NCBI GenBank assembly: GCA_020829485.1
Contig: JAIVFU010000119.1
Coordinates: forward strand, 1-18,593
Reading direction: 5' to 3'
Length of the DNA stretch: 18,593 nt
Source of the DNA: Nostoc sp. CHAB 5834
GTDB lineage: Bacteria > Cyanobacteriota > Cyanobacteriia > Cyanobacteriales > Nostocaceae
In this document: piece by piece, positions 6,704-14,353 of the stretch
Layout: each line of letters opens with the position of its first letter
How positions within the stretch are numbered: position 1 is the stretch's first letter
The notes under the pieces: generated by a model
The model's database searches: none
Told to the model about the DNA's origin: nothing
Seen by the model: the letters and a program-made list of their open reading frames with translations, nothing else
Translations under genes and position numbers: made by a program

Positions 6704-6994
6704 ATGAAATTCTTTATCCATCCCATCAACCCCCACTGCGGGCCCGACCATTCGCAGACCTACCAAGAAGGCTGGCACTGGGGCGTCTGGGAACACCCGT
6801 ATCCTAGCAAGAACCCGGACAAGTATCGGTTTCAGGCCATGAGCCATGCAGAGGCCTTGGCAACCCAGGAACAGGCCCAGCAGGCGACCGTGGACTTGCA
6901 GAACCTGGCGGAGCAGTACTGCTACGCCCTGCCCTCCAAACTGGATACTCATGGCCAAGAAGCCGGAGTCCTGTTGAGCGCCGCCGCTCGATAG
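6704..6994 (+). CDS. Small unknown protein, 96 residues
   Basis: No family recognised. The first half is rich in Trp, His, Pro and Tyr (GWHWGVWEHPYP at residues 23-34) and the second half is a Gln/Ala-rich helix (about 46-75). No signal peptide or membrane helix is seen. The ATG at 6704 is preceded by a pyrimidine run and not by a Shine-Dalgarno sequence. Coding is supported by strongly GC-biased third positions and a sensible composition. A minus-strand frame across the same bases (6626-7012) looks like a shadow. It lies between the structured stretch after the ExbD-like gene and a terminator shared with the facing gene. Confidence 0.65.
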   Translation: MKFFIHPINPHCGPDHSQTYQEGWHWGVWEHPYPSKNPDKYRFQAMSHAEALATQEQAQQATVDLQNLAEQYCYALPSKLDTHGQEAGVLLSAAAR

Positions 6995-7026
6995 AAAAAA
7001 AAAGGACCACACGAATGTGGTCCTTT
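6995..7026 (-). terminator. Terminator for the minus-strand 74-residue gene, probably bidirectional
   Basis: AAAGGACCACA (7001-7011) pairs with TGTGGTCCTTT (7016-7026) around a 4-nt CGAA loop (TTCG on the minus strand). Read on the minus strand the stem runs into nine T. On the plus strand it lies just after the stop of the 96-residue gene and could end that transcript too. Confidence 0.88.
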
Positions 7027-7040
7027 GGTAAATCAGAGAT

Positions 7041-7265
7041 TTACTGCATTTTCAGATGCGTGCGAAGCTGGTGCAGCCGTTGGCGCATCAGGTCCTTCTG
7101 AGGCGAACGTTCTTCGCCGTAAGTTCCGGTGAGCTGCTTCAACTTCACAGCTGCAGCTTGATGAACCTTTTCAGGTTGGAACCGCAGAAAGTCGTTCCAA
7201 TCTCCGGGTCGGGCAATCCGGAATTGTTGGTTTTCAACGGTGAGAGTCGCGCTGAGATGGGTCAT
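7041..7265 (-). CDS. Small unknown protein, 74 residues
   Basis: No family recognised. The ATG at 7265 has AAGGAG 8 nt upstream, the best ribosome site in this part of the window, which argues that the minus strand and not the overlapping plus frame (7056-7280) is coding. The product starts with a strand-like stretch (MTHLSATLTVENQQFRIAR) and continues as a basic, charged helix (about residues 34-72). No membrane segment. It is flanked by a terminator downstream and a CTATAC element 73 nt upstream. Confidence 0.75.
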   Translation of the reverse strand: MTHLSATLTVENQQFRIARPGDWNDFLRFQPEKVHQAAAVKLKQLTGTYGEERSPQKDLMRQRLHQLRTHLKMQ

Positions 7266-7338
7266 GAAAAAGCTCCTTGAACAGATTAAGATGGGTTCCT
7301 AGAAGCGCCAATGGAATAAATTCCACATAGCACTCAAT

Positions 7339-7344
7339 GTATAG
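7339..7344 (-). promoter_or_regulatory. CTATAC element upstream of the 74-residue gene
   Basis: On the minus strand this reads GACTATACATTG, the same CTATACAT octamer found before the rIIB-like gene on the other strand. It is 73 nt before the ATG at 7265, farther than in the other cases. The rest of the 7266-7385 gap shows no gene. Confidence 0.3.
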
Positions 7345-7385
7345 TCACCAAATCAAATAAGCTTCACGAGATACTCCAAAAAGTG

Positions 7386-7436
7386 AAAAACCCCTCCGCT
7401 GTGAAACGAAGGGGCTAAATGAATGAAGCATTTAGC
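7386..7436 (-). terminator. Tandem hairpin terminator for the 8286-7439 unit
   Basis: Read on the minus strand, GCTAAATG-N7-CATTTAGC (7436-7414) is followed at once by CCCCTTCG-N8-CGGAGGGG (7414-7391, one G-U pair) and then TTTTTCACTTTTT. The first hairpin starts 3 nt past the stop codon of the 78-residue gene. The second has the form of an intrinsic terminator. Confidence 0.85.
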
Positions 7437-7438
7437 TT

Positions 7439-7675
7439 CTAAAGGTCCAAGCAAAAGTTGCGTGCTTTGAATGCGTCCAATTTCATTTGGGCGAATTGAC
7501 TTTCGGCGCGCAACACAACCTGTTTGAGGTTGGCGATATCGTCAGCAGTTACCTTCACCTCTTTACCAAGAATGCCCATCACAAGTTTGTCACTTTGTTT
7601 CGGGCTCGCCGTCCGACTGAAATCCTTCAGGCTGAGGGGTTGATTAACGAACGATGACCGACTGATTTCTTTCAT
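7439..7675 (-). CDS. Small unknown protein, 78 residues
   Basis: No family recognised. The ATG at 7675 overlaps the TGA of the upstream gene as ATGA, indicating coupled translation; the frame stays open further upstream but there overlaps the larger gene entirely. The product has a polar N-terminus (MKEISRSSFVNQPLSLKDF) and a helical C-terminal half (about residues 35-70) that could form a coiled coil or a helix-turn-helix-like bundle; I see no clear motif. Second and last gene of its transcription unit. Confidence 0.72.
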   Translation of the reverse strand: MKEISRSSFVNQPLSLKDFSRTASPKQSDKLVMGILGKEVKVTADDIANLKQVVLRAESQFAQMKLDAFKARNFCLDL

Positions 7676-8286
7676 CCGATTTCTCTGCGCAACACAGGAG
7701 GCTGTGTACGATTGGTTAAATCCATGATTTTCACGCTCCCTGCGTGATGCTTTTGTGCAACGGCGGCCGCAAGTTGCGCAGCTTCGGAATAATTGGAAAT
7801 CCAAGACTGCACAATTTCTGGCTCTGAGTTCCGCTCACGAATAAGCTGAACTTCCATGTCACCGCGCGGTGACAGAACCCGAAACAATTCCTGACCACGC
7901 TCGTCCAGAACGTTCGCACTAGCGTATACCGACAGCTGTTTATCCTGCATCTTGGCTCGCAGCCGATTGCGTAGCACTTCGAGAGAGCCCGTCTCCAGCG
8001 AGTGGTGGAGCCGCTCCTTGCAATCCCGGTCCGCGTAGTAAGCCACGACATATGAGCGTTCGATAGCTATTTGCGGCAGGTCTGCAAGAGGCACGGACTT
8101 GTCCTCCTGGAACGAAATGTTCTGAAGGCTGTCCTGCACCAAAGACAGGACTTTGACGCTAGCAGGGTCGACGGTCAGCACCTGGTCGTGGGCTGCCACC
8201 AGGCCGGCTTCCTGTCCTTCCGCGGTCACTTCCATACGGATTGTCACTTCAGCCAAGCCTCTGAAAGTCGTGATGTATTTTTTCAT
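7672..8286 (-). CDS. Unknown 204-residue protein
   Basis: No family recognised. The N-terminus (MKKYITTFRGLAEVTIRMEV) is strand-rich and probably part of a small beta fold, not a signal peptide. The middle (about residues 70-150) mixes helices and strands with many charges, and the C-terminus contains an Ala-rich helix (EAAQLAAAVAQKHHAG at 168-183). No membrane segments or catalytic signature were seen. The ATG at 8286 is preceded only by a weak purine stretch (AAAAAGAA). First gene of a two-gene unit, divergent from the DNA polymerase gene across a 133-bp region holding two CTATAC elements. Function unknown; its position suggests possible co-regulation with replication. Confidence 0.8.
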   Translation of the reverse strand: MKKYITTFRGLAEVTIRMEVTAEGQEAGLVAAHDQVLTVDPASVKVLSLVQDSLQNISFQEDKSVPLADLPQIAIERSYVVAYYADRDCKERLHHSLETGSLEVLRNRLRAKMQDKQLSVYASANVLDERGQELFRVLSPRGDMEVQLIRERNSEPEIVQSWISNYSEAAQLAAAVAQKHHAGSVKIMDLTNRTQPPVLRREIG

Positions 8287-8310
8287 GATTCTTTTTGTCC
8301 GAAAGTTGTC

Positions 8311-8325
8311 CTATAGCGTGTATAG
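8311..8325. promoter_or_regulatory. Inverted repeat CTATA-N5-TATAG with a minus-strand CTATAC element
   Basis: CTATA (8311-8315) and TATAG (8321-8325) are perfect arms; on the minus strand the right arm reads GCTATACAC, 33 nt before the ATG at 8286. The decamer TATAGCTAGT (8321-8330) recurs at 16311-16320 in another divergent intergenic region. The site is a candidate promoter-operator for the minus-strand pair. Confidence 0.4.
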
Positions 8326-8386
8326 CTAGTCTCTAAAGGCTTTGACGCTCTCTTAATTTAAAGGGGAAGACCAAGACTCTTCGTTC

Positions 8387-8392
8387 CTATAC
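8387..8392 (+). promoter_or_regulatory. CTATAC element upstream of the DNA polymerase gene
   Basis: CTATAC lies within TTCCTATACCTATAAGGAA (8384-8402), itself an imperfect palindrome, 27 nt before the polymerase ATG. No recognisable -35 box is at the usual distance. Confidence 0.4.
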
Positions 8393-8419
8393 CTATAAGG
8401 AAATTAAACAAGGAGTCAC

Positions 8420-10843
8420 ATGCAACTAGGATTTGACATTGACTATGTCGACCCTGTTACCCACCGGATGGTGGACTGGGCGCTACCGTCAAAGCCCTTG
8501 CTTGCAGAAATTGCAAGCGCCCCCTGGAAGATTGTTGACGTTGAAACCACCGGTCTTAACCCAGCAAGTAAAGAACAGAATTTCTCTTCCAAAGAGATTC
8601 GTCGAGGGGTAGACCCTCGACTGCGTCTGCGTATCTCATCTGTGTTCTATCCCAGCCCCACCGGGCTGAAGTGCGTATCGTTCGACTTTGACCAGCTGGA
8701 GCCTGAAGAGCGCGTTCGCGTTTGTGACGCGGCCCTCAAAAACGTGGTCATCGCGCACAACGCGGGCTTCGACGGATACTGGAAACGGTTGAACTCGAAG
8801 ATTCGTCCAACACTTCTGTTGGACTCCATGCTGATTGCGCGCGTGCTGTACCCACAGCAGCCCATTCTCATGGCCAAACTGTGCCAAGATGATAACGTCG
8901 CCCCCGAAGTGCGCGATGCGGCCGAAATGATGTTCAAGGCCGGCCGTTCTGGCTGGTCCCTTGCGGACTTGGTCTTGACCCGTCTGGGCATCGTTATGGA
9001 CAAGGACCTCCAAGGTCCGAAAAACTGGTGCCAGCCTTTCCTTACACAGGCAAGCTACGAGTATGCAACGGGCGATACGGTTCGACTGTTTCACCTGCTG
9101 CTCTCGCTGTTCAACCTGAAAGAAGAAGATGTCGCCAACGACCCCCGTCTGCTGTTGACACGATACGAAGAGCTGAAGGTGCAGCACCCAGCTCTGACCA
9201 TCGTGGAGCCCCAGGTGATGGATATCATCGAAATGTGTGAACATGGCATGCCGTGGGACGTGGACAGTGCCGACGCTTACATCATTGCCCAAAAGGCAAT
9301 TGTGAAAGCCAAGAGTCGTGAACTGGTCGAGATGGAGCCAACCTTGGCCTCGTTTGAGAAGGACCTCTGCGCCTTTGACAAAGGCGTAACAGCCGACCTC
9401 AAAGATGCCATTGGCAAGGCGTTTACCGCTCGCGGTGTTCAGCTGGACCTGACTGAAAAGGCAGGCACCTTCAAGATTGGTGAAAAGGACTTACGCAAGG
9501 TGAAAGCCGCTATCAGCGGTGATGCCAAAGCGATGTTCGAGACCTGGGTCGCGCTCAACCGCGCCAAGAAGGCCGGCGGCATGGCCAAGGAAGTGTCTGG
9601 CTATGCCCTTCGCTCTCCAGACGGACGCTTGCACCCCAACACGGGCCACGGCCCTGTGACAGGGCGCTTGTCTTCATCGGAACCCAACTGCCAACAGTTC
9701 CCGCGCGACCAACTGTTCCGAAACTGCGTCAAAGCAGCAGAGGGCTACAAGATTGTCGCATCGGACTACTCGGCACTGGACATGCGCGTAGGGGCCGCCT
9801 TGGCCATCCGTGCTCAACGTCAGATTTTCGAAGCCTACATGGGCGACCGGAAAGTGGATGTTGACGTCAAGCAGGTGCTCGAACGTGTGTACGAAGGGCG
9901 AATCACTACAGAGGCCGCAAGACTTCTGGAAGCTCGCGCAACGACTGAGTTCAACAACTGGAAAGACAAGCGCGACGATGTGGCGGATGAAACCGATGCT
10001 CGCAAACGGTACTGGGAAACCTACCGCAAGCGTGCCCGGACCCTGCTCATCATGGGATTCCAACGCTGCCTTCGTGAGGTCCGTGACCGAGCAGAAATTG
10101 AAGGTACAGCGGAGTGGGGCTCATTGCGCGATGCTTTCAATATCGATGGGATGGACATCCACACCTGGACCGCCTTGAGCATGATGGGGAAAGACCCCAA
10201 GGAGCTGTTCGGGAAACTTCAAGGTGAAGCCGTTTCGGCAGAGCTCAAGAAGTGGAAGAAGGAACTCGGGGACCGCCGGCAAACCGGTAAGGTCGGGAAC
10301 TTGTCGCTGTTGTACGCGATGAAGACTCTAGGGCTGATGGATGCTGCTGCCAAAAACTACAACATCCACTGGACCTTTGAAGAAGCAGACAAGGTTCGCA
10401 ACGACTGGCTAGCTGCTTATGTCGAAATCGACCTGTGGCACAAGTGGACGGAACTGAACCCCTGCGAGAGCGTGTACGTTCCAGACCCAGACAAGGGTAT
10501 GCGTTACACGAAGAAGATGGTGTATGCATCGGAGACACTGGGTGACCGGCTTATCTATGCGTTTGGTCTCAATGCGGCGTTGTCGTACGAGGACCAGTCC
10601 ACCGGTGCGGACATTCTAGGACGGGTGATGGACACGTTCCGTCGCCAGTACCCGGAAATTTTCCGTTGCGCTATCAACCAGGTCCATGATGAATTGGTAT
10701 TTGAAATCCCCGACGAACACGTCGATGGCTACACAGAAACCATTCAGCGAGTCATGACAGAGTGTGCTGAGTACTTCTTGATGCCATTTGGTATCAAGGG
10801 GGAATGCAGCCCTGCTGTAGGTGACGTCTGGTTGAAGGACTGA
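8420..10843 (+). CDS. Phage-type family A DNA polymerase with 3'-5' exonuclease
   Basis: An 807-residue replicative or repair polymerase. The N-terminal DEDDy proofreading domain is complete: D40 and E42 (IVDVETTG), N114 and D118 (AHNAGFD), Y215 and D219 (YATGD). The polymerase domain has motif A DYSALDMR (449-456), motif B RQTGKVGNLSLLY (620-632) and motif C VHDEL (755-759). There is no 5' nuclease domain, as in many phage enzymes. Two features differ from E. coli Pol I: the steric-gate Glu710 is Asp454, and the O-helix Phe762 is Leu628, a state common in phage polymerases. Motifs A and B are 171 residues apart against 49 in Pol I, so the fingers carry an insertion of about 120 residues (roughly 461-570), helical and highly charged. 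AAGGAG lies 4 nt before the ATG. Single-gene unit with its own terminator. Confidence 0.95.
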   Translation: MQLGFDIDYVDPVTHRMVDWALPSKPLLAEIASAPWKIVDVETTGLNPASKEQNFSSKEIRRGVDPRLRLRISSVFYPSPTGLKCVSFDFDQLEPEERVRVCDAALKNVVIAHNAGFDGYWKRLNSKIRPTLLLDSMLIARVLYPQQPILMAKLCQDDNVAPEVRDAAEMMFKAGRSGWSLADLVLTRLGIVMDKDLQGPKNWCQPFLTQASYEYATGDTVRLFHLLLSLFNLKEEDVANDPRLLLTRYEELKVQHPALTIVEPQVMDIIEMCEHGMPWDVDSADAYIIAQKAIVKAKSRELVEMEPTLASFEKDLCAFDKGVTADLKDAIGKAFTARGVQLDLTEKAGTFKIGEKDLRKVKAAISGDAKAMFETWVALNRAKKAGGMAKEVSGYALRSPDGRLHPNTGHGPVTGRLSSSEPNCQQFPRDQLFRNCVKAAEGYKIVASDYSALDMRVGAALAIRAQRQIFEAYMGDRKVDVDVKQVLERVYEGRITTEAARLLEARATTEFNNWKDKRDDVADETDARKRYWETYRKRARTLLIMGFQRCLREVRDRAEIEGTAEWGSLRDAFNIDGMDIHTWTALSMMGKDPKELFGKLQGEAVSAELKKWKKELGDRRQTGKVGNLSLLYAMKTLGLMDAAAKNYNIHWTFEEADKVRNDWLAAYVEIDLWHKWTELNPCESVYVPDPDKGMRYTKKMVYASETLGDRLIYAFGLNAALSYEDQSTGADILGRVMDTFRRQYPEIFRCAINQVHDELVFEIPDEHVDGYTETIQRVMTECAEYFLMPFGIKGECSPAVGDVWLKD

Positions 10844-10871
10844 CCGGGTTCTTCGCCAATCTCTGATTACC

Positions 10872-10904
10872 GCCCCTCAAGCAACAGCTTGGGGGGCTTT
10901 TTTT
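10872..10904 (+). terminator. Terminator of the DNA polymerase gene
   Basis: GCCCCTCAAGC (10872-10882) pairs with GCTTGGGGGGC (10887-10897), 11 pairs with one G-U, around a 4-nt loop, followed by seven T. It is 28 nt past the stop codon and lies tail to tail with the minus-strand gene ending at 10918. Confidence 0.92.
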
Positions 10905-10917
10905 GAATGAAATCTGC

Positions 10918-11802
10918 TCAGAAGAGGCACCAGCCCTTGAACAAGGGGGCAATGTCGCTATCCAGCTCCTCTGGGAAGTAGAAGGTATGTGTAGGGGCTG
11001 AGTCCGCTTCCTGCACGTGCACCTCCTGCCCTTCCCTCCAGGCCGTGAAAGGGCCGCTGCCTTTGCGCAACGGGTCCAGAGCTACGCGTGCGGCCGCGAT
11101 TCGGGAGAAAGAGCAGACGTTCCATGCCGCGGTAGGCGGCAGGCACCGCATCTCGGCGTGAGCTTCTTCCGCAAGCGCTTCGATTCGCATGAGAGTCGAC
11201 CGGGACTGTTTCATGGCCAGAGCACTGGTGCTGAAAAACAGCCGCTCCACATCGTCCTTCTGCGCGGAGTTGAAGCTCAACAGGCCGGGCCACACCAGGG
11301 CGCCCAAATCGCTCGTGCTGACATGCCATTGCCTGCTGGGGTCCCGGCGCAGCTGCAGGGCAGAAACCCACTCTGCAAGCTCAGTGGGCGATAGTCTCGC
11401 AAACTGCTCAACGGGTACCGGTGCTCCGGACAGTTGAGGGTCGACTTCAAGGTCGATGAGGGCGTGTGCCAATCCAAACTGAAGCTCTTGACGAAGTGTC
11501 AGCCAGTCCAAGCTGGTTGAGTTCTTCTGGAGGGTCAATGGCAACCCGAAGAGAAGATGAAATCGTTCGCGCGAATCGCTCCAGAAGGAACTGGCACAAC
11601 GAGCCATGCGAAGAACCGCTTGGGACTGGACGGTGGGCGTCTGCGAGGTATATTGTTTTAGCCAAGTAGACACTTCGGGAGTCGTTTGCGTCTTAAAGAA
11701 AAAAGACAACTCACTTGGGGTGAGCAGCCCTTGTTCAATTTTAGACAAAACACCGGATACCCGGGTTGGCGACTGAAGGGAAGACGTGGACTCTATTGGC
11801 AT
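10918..11802 (-). CDS. Unknown 294-residue protein downstream of RecD2
   Basis: No family recognised. The protein is soluble and mostly helical, with a Ser/Thr-rich start (residues 1-15), many Leu, Trp and Phe in the middle, and a more strand-like acidic C-terminus (about 245-294). I see no nucleotide-binding, DNA-binding or catalytic motif. It starts 54 nt after the RecD2 stop on the same strand, so it is probably co-transcribed and could be a partner in DNA processing; that is inference from position. The ATG at 11802 has no Shine-Dalgarno sequence at normal spacing; the only purine-rich candidate, GAGG (11821-11818), lies 15 nt away inside a hairpin. Confidence 0.8.
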   Translation of the reverse strand: MPIESTSSLQSPTRVSGVLSKIEQGLLTPSELSFFFKTQTTPEVSTWLKQYTSQTPTVQSQAVLRMARCASSFWSDSRERFHLLFGLPLTLQKNSTSLDWLTLRQELQFGLAHALIDLEVDPQLSGAPVPVEQFARLSPTELAEWVSALQLRRDPSRQWHVSTSDLGALVWPGLLSFNSAQKDDVERLFFSTSALAMKQSRSTLMRIEALAEEAHAEMRCLPPTAAWNVCSFSRIAAARVALDPLRKGSGPFTAWREGQEVHVQEADSAPTHTFYFPEELDSDIAPLFKGWCLF

Positions 11803-11805
11803 TGA

Positions 11806-11821
11806 GAGGCAATTATGCCTC
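11806..11821. promoter_or_regulatory. Hairpin GAGGCA-ATTA-TGCCTC at the start of the 294-residue gene
   Basis: A perfect 6-bp inverted repeat with a 4-nt spacer ends 3 nt before the minus-strand ATG at 11802. In the mRNA it would place the only GAGG of the leader in a stem, so it could control translation. As DNA it could also be an operator. No other evidence. Confidence 0.35.
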
Positions 11822-11856
11822 GCAAACTCACGGGACTCAAGTCCTTAATTGAAACA

Positions 11857-14127
11857 TTAAGCGGCGAGTTTGTCCCACATCCCCTTGAATTCGAGAGGAA
11901 TACCATTTCTTAGAAACTCGCCCAGCAAGGTATATCGCTCATCATTTTGGGCATTTTTGACTGTGAACCGGACCACTTCGGGCTGTCCAAGAATCACGCA
12001 AAGCTTTCTTGCGCGCGTGATGCCCGTATAGAGCAAATTACGCTTGAGCATCGTGAAGTAGCTCCAGTCCATGGGCATGACCACCACGGGGAACTCTGAA
12101 CCCTGGGACTTGTGAATCGTGAAGGCGTAAGCCAGCGCGAGTTCCTCGAATTCATCGGGACCGTACATCACCAGACGGCCCTCAAATTGAATGGTCAAAA
12201 CCCGCTTTGCGACGTCAATTTCTTCGATGAAACCAACATCCCCGTTGCTAACTTCCTTGTCGTAGTTATTTCGCAGCTGCATTACCTTGTCTCCAAGGCA
12301 CCAGCGGTTAGTAATCCCCATAATAGAGACTTTGGGGTTCGGGTTCAGGAATGCCTGCAACTGCGTATTGAGGTTTTCAATCCCCAACATCCCCTTGCGC
12401 ATGGGTGCGAGAACTTGCACGTCCTTTATAGGGTCGTAACCCAATTTATACATATCGCGCACCAGCCGCAGGATTTCCGAGAGAATCTTTTCGCGGCAAC
12501 GTTTCTTTTCGTCCTCGTTGTCTTTGTCGCGCGGTGAGATTTCGGTGAAGCAGAAGTCAGAACCCTCTCTCCATCCCAGTCGTGGCATCTCACCATTGTT
12601 GACCGCGTGAGCATTCACGATGATGTCGCTCGACTCCGCCTGTCGACGGGGCTTGAGCAGTCGCACGGTAGGCAGCGCCTGAGACGAGATGATGTCGAAC
12701 AACACCTTGCCGGCACCCACTGAGGGGATTTGGTCCACGTCGCCAATGATGATGAGGCGTGTACCGGCAGAGAGCGCCCGGCATAACGCCGTCATGAGTC
12801 GAACATCGACCATTGAAAACTCGTCCAGGCTCAGGGCATCAGCCGGCAACGGAAATGACTCGTTGTGTTTGAACTTTTGACCGGTATGACCCAGAAGGCG
12901 GTGGATGGTCCCGGCGGGAACACCAGTGCTCGCTTCAGCTCGGCGGGCGGCTTTTCCGGTGGGGGCTGCTAGCAAAATGGTTTCCACACCTGCAGTTTTC
13001 AGCGCGTGAAGAAGCACCCGGGTGATTGTGGTCTTGCCGGTACCGGGTCCCCCCGTAATCACGCACACCTGACTGGCCAGCGCCACTTCCACCGCTTGTC
13101 GCTGAACAGCTTCGAGCTCCAGGTTCATTTCGCGCTCTGCTACGGTGACCGCATGCGGGATATTGCGAACAGGTCGAAAAGGAGCCCGTTTGGCATGCTC
13201 TAGAAGCGTGTGTGCAATAAAGGCCTCAGCCTTGTACAGCACCTTGGGGAACAGGCACTCTCTTCCGTCAGTGGTGGCCTTCACCATGTTCTGGGCAGAA
13301 AGCTCTAGGCCGATACCGTGTTCCACGAGCGCATAGTCAACGCTCAGGAGCTCACAGGCCTTTTCCCGAACAGTTTCCACTGGCAAACCGCAGCTGCCTT
13401 GCATCTCGGCCTGGGACAGCACGTATTGAATGCCAGCGCGCAGACGGTACTCACTGTCAGGTTGAATACCCAGCTTCTGAGCTGCCATGTCCGCAGTAGT
13501 GAAGCCTATGCCATTGATGTCCCGACACAGCAAGTACGGATTTTCCTTGATGCTGGCAATGGTCTTGTCCTTGTACTTCTCAAAAATCTTCTTCGCGCGA
13601 GAGCTCGTCAGCCCACACTCGTGCAGGAACACCATGATTTCACGTGTTTCCTTCTGTGCGGTGTAGGAGCTGATAATGAGCTCGGCACGCTTGGCGCCAA
13701 TACCCTTGACGGCCGCTAGCTTCTCAGGGTGGTGTTCGATGATGAAGAACACCTCTTCGCCAAACGCATCGACAAGCTTCTTGGCGTAGCCCTTACCAAT
13801 GCCCTCCACTGACTTGTGGAGGTACATCTCAATACCTTCGTTGGACCGGGGTGAGGTCAGCTGTACCGATGTTGCCTTGAGCTGTGGGCCCCATTTCGAG
13901 GTGCTCAGGGTACCGCTAGCTTCGATTTGCTCCCCGACGTTGATAGCAGGTGCGGTCCCTACAACGGTGCGCTCTCCCTTGCCAGGCACAGCCACCTTGG
14001 CTACGAAGTAGCCGTTGTCGGGGTTAAAAAAGGTGACTATCTTAACTATCCCCCGGATGGTTTCGATGTTTGCGGTGGTTTTAGCCATGGATAGGGTCGT
14101 AGTGATAGCGTCCCTTCGTATATCCAT
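11857..14127 (-). CDS. recD2: RecD2-like superfamily 1 DNA helicase
   Basis: At 756 residues this matches RecD2 helicases (about 720-800), ATP-driven 5'-3' DNA unwinding enzymes of the SF1B group. In order: an N-terminal OB-like domain (residues 20-95), helix-hairpin-helix repeats (about 100-220, including VEGIGKGYAKKL and IGAKRAEL), and the motor domains with GGPGTGKT (359-366, K365), DEFSMVD (435-441), GDVDQIPSVG (462-471), IHKSQGSEF (671-679) and TGITRAR (701-707). All ATPase motifs are intact. The start at 14127 has only a weak ribosome site (GAAAG); an in-frame ATG at 14088 would remove 13 residues and still keep the fold. It heads a minus-strand pair with the unknown 294-residue gene. 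A role in repair or replication of the element, beside its own polymerase, is inferred. Confidence 0.95.
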   Translation of the reverse strand: MDIRRDAITTTLSMAKTTANIETIRGIVKIVTFFNPDNGYFVAKVAVPGKGERTVVGTAPAINVGEQIEASGTLSTSKWGPQLKATSVQLTSPRSNEGIEMYLHKSVEGIGKGYAKKLVDAFGEEVFFIIEHHPEKLAAVKGIGAKRAELIISSYTAQKETREIMVFLHECGLTSSRAKKIFEKYKDKTIASIKENPYLLCRDINGIGFTTADMAAQKLGIQPDSEYRLRAGIQYVLSQAEMQGSCGLPVETVREKACELLSVDYALVEHGIGLELSAQNMVKATTDGRECLFPKVLYKAEAFIAHTLLEHAKRAPFRPVRNIPHAVTVAEREMNLELEAVQRQAVEVALASQVCVITGGPGTGKTTITRVLLHALKTAGVETILLAAPTGKAARRAEASTGVPAGTIHRLLGHTGQKFKHNESFPLPADALSLDEFSMVDVRLMTALCRALSAGTRLIIIGDVDQIPSVGAGKVLFDIISSQALPTVRLLKPRRQAESSDIIVNAHAVNNGEMPRLGWREGSDFCFTEISPRDKDNEDEKKRCREKILSEILRLVRDMYKLGYDPIKDVQVLAPMRKGMLGIENLNTQLQAFLNPNPKVSIMGITNRWCLGDKVMQLRNNYDKEVSNGDVGFIEEIDVAKRVLTIQFEGRLVMYGPDEFEELALAYAFTIHKSQGSEFPVVVMPMDWSYFTMLKRNLLYTGITRARKLCVILGQPEVVRFTVKNAQNDERYTLLGEFLRNGIPLEFKGMWDKLAA

Positions 14128-14203
14128 CAGATTTTATCTTTCTGTTTAGGTGCCATAGTTTAAACAGTAGACACTACATCCATGTGTCGTTAGACAATTT
14201 TTC

Positions 14204-14353
14204 ATGCTCAACAAATTTCTTCGCGTCATTTCCTTTTTCGAATGGTTCGTACCCGTGGGCTTGCTGCTCATCGGCGTCGGGCTTAAAGACTTCTGGATTG
14301 CTGGAGCCGGAGCGTTGAGCCTCGCAATCACTTTAGCCAAAAAAAGCTTATGA
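14204..14353 (+). CDS. 49-residue small membrane protein, paralogue of the next gene's N-terminus
   Basis: The reading frame from ATG 14204 encodes a 49-residue protein with two hydrophobic stretches (about residues 15-27 and 30-45) and a basic tail AKKSL. It aligns over most of its length with the start of the following protein: FFEWFVPVGLLLIGVGLKDF against MMDWVMAFGLLLVGFYIPNW. The TGA overlaps the next ATG as ATGA. No good Shine-Dalgarno sequence is present. The resemblance and overlap argue that it is real and arose by tandem duplication. Function unknown. Confidence 0.7.
   Translation: MLNKFLRVISFFEWFVPVGLLLIGVGLKDFWIAGAGALSLAITLAKKSL

Noticed and set aside
6626..7012. Minus-strand open frame of 128 codons
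   Set aside because: It runs through a strong terminator hairpin and opposite the 96-residue plus gene, and begins in the A-run of that terminator.
8636..9292. Minus-strand open frame of 218 codons
   Set aside because: It is entirely opposite the exonuclease domain of the DNA polymerase; the composition rich in His, Val and Gln looks like antisense and no ribosome site is evident.
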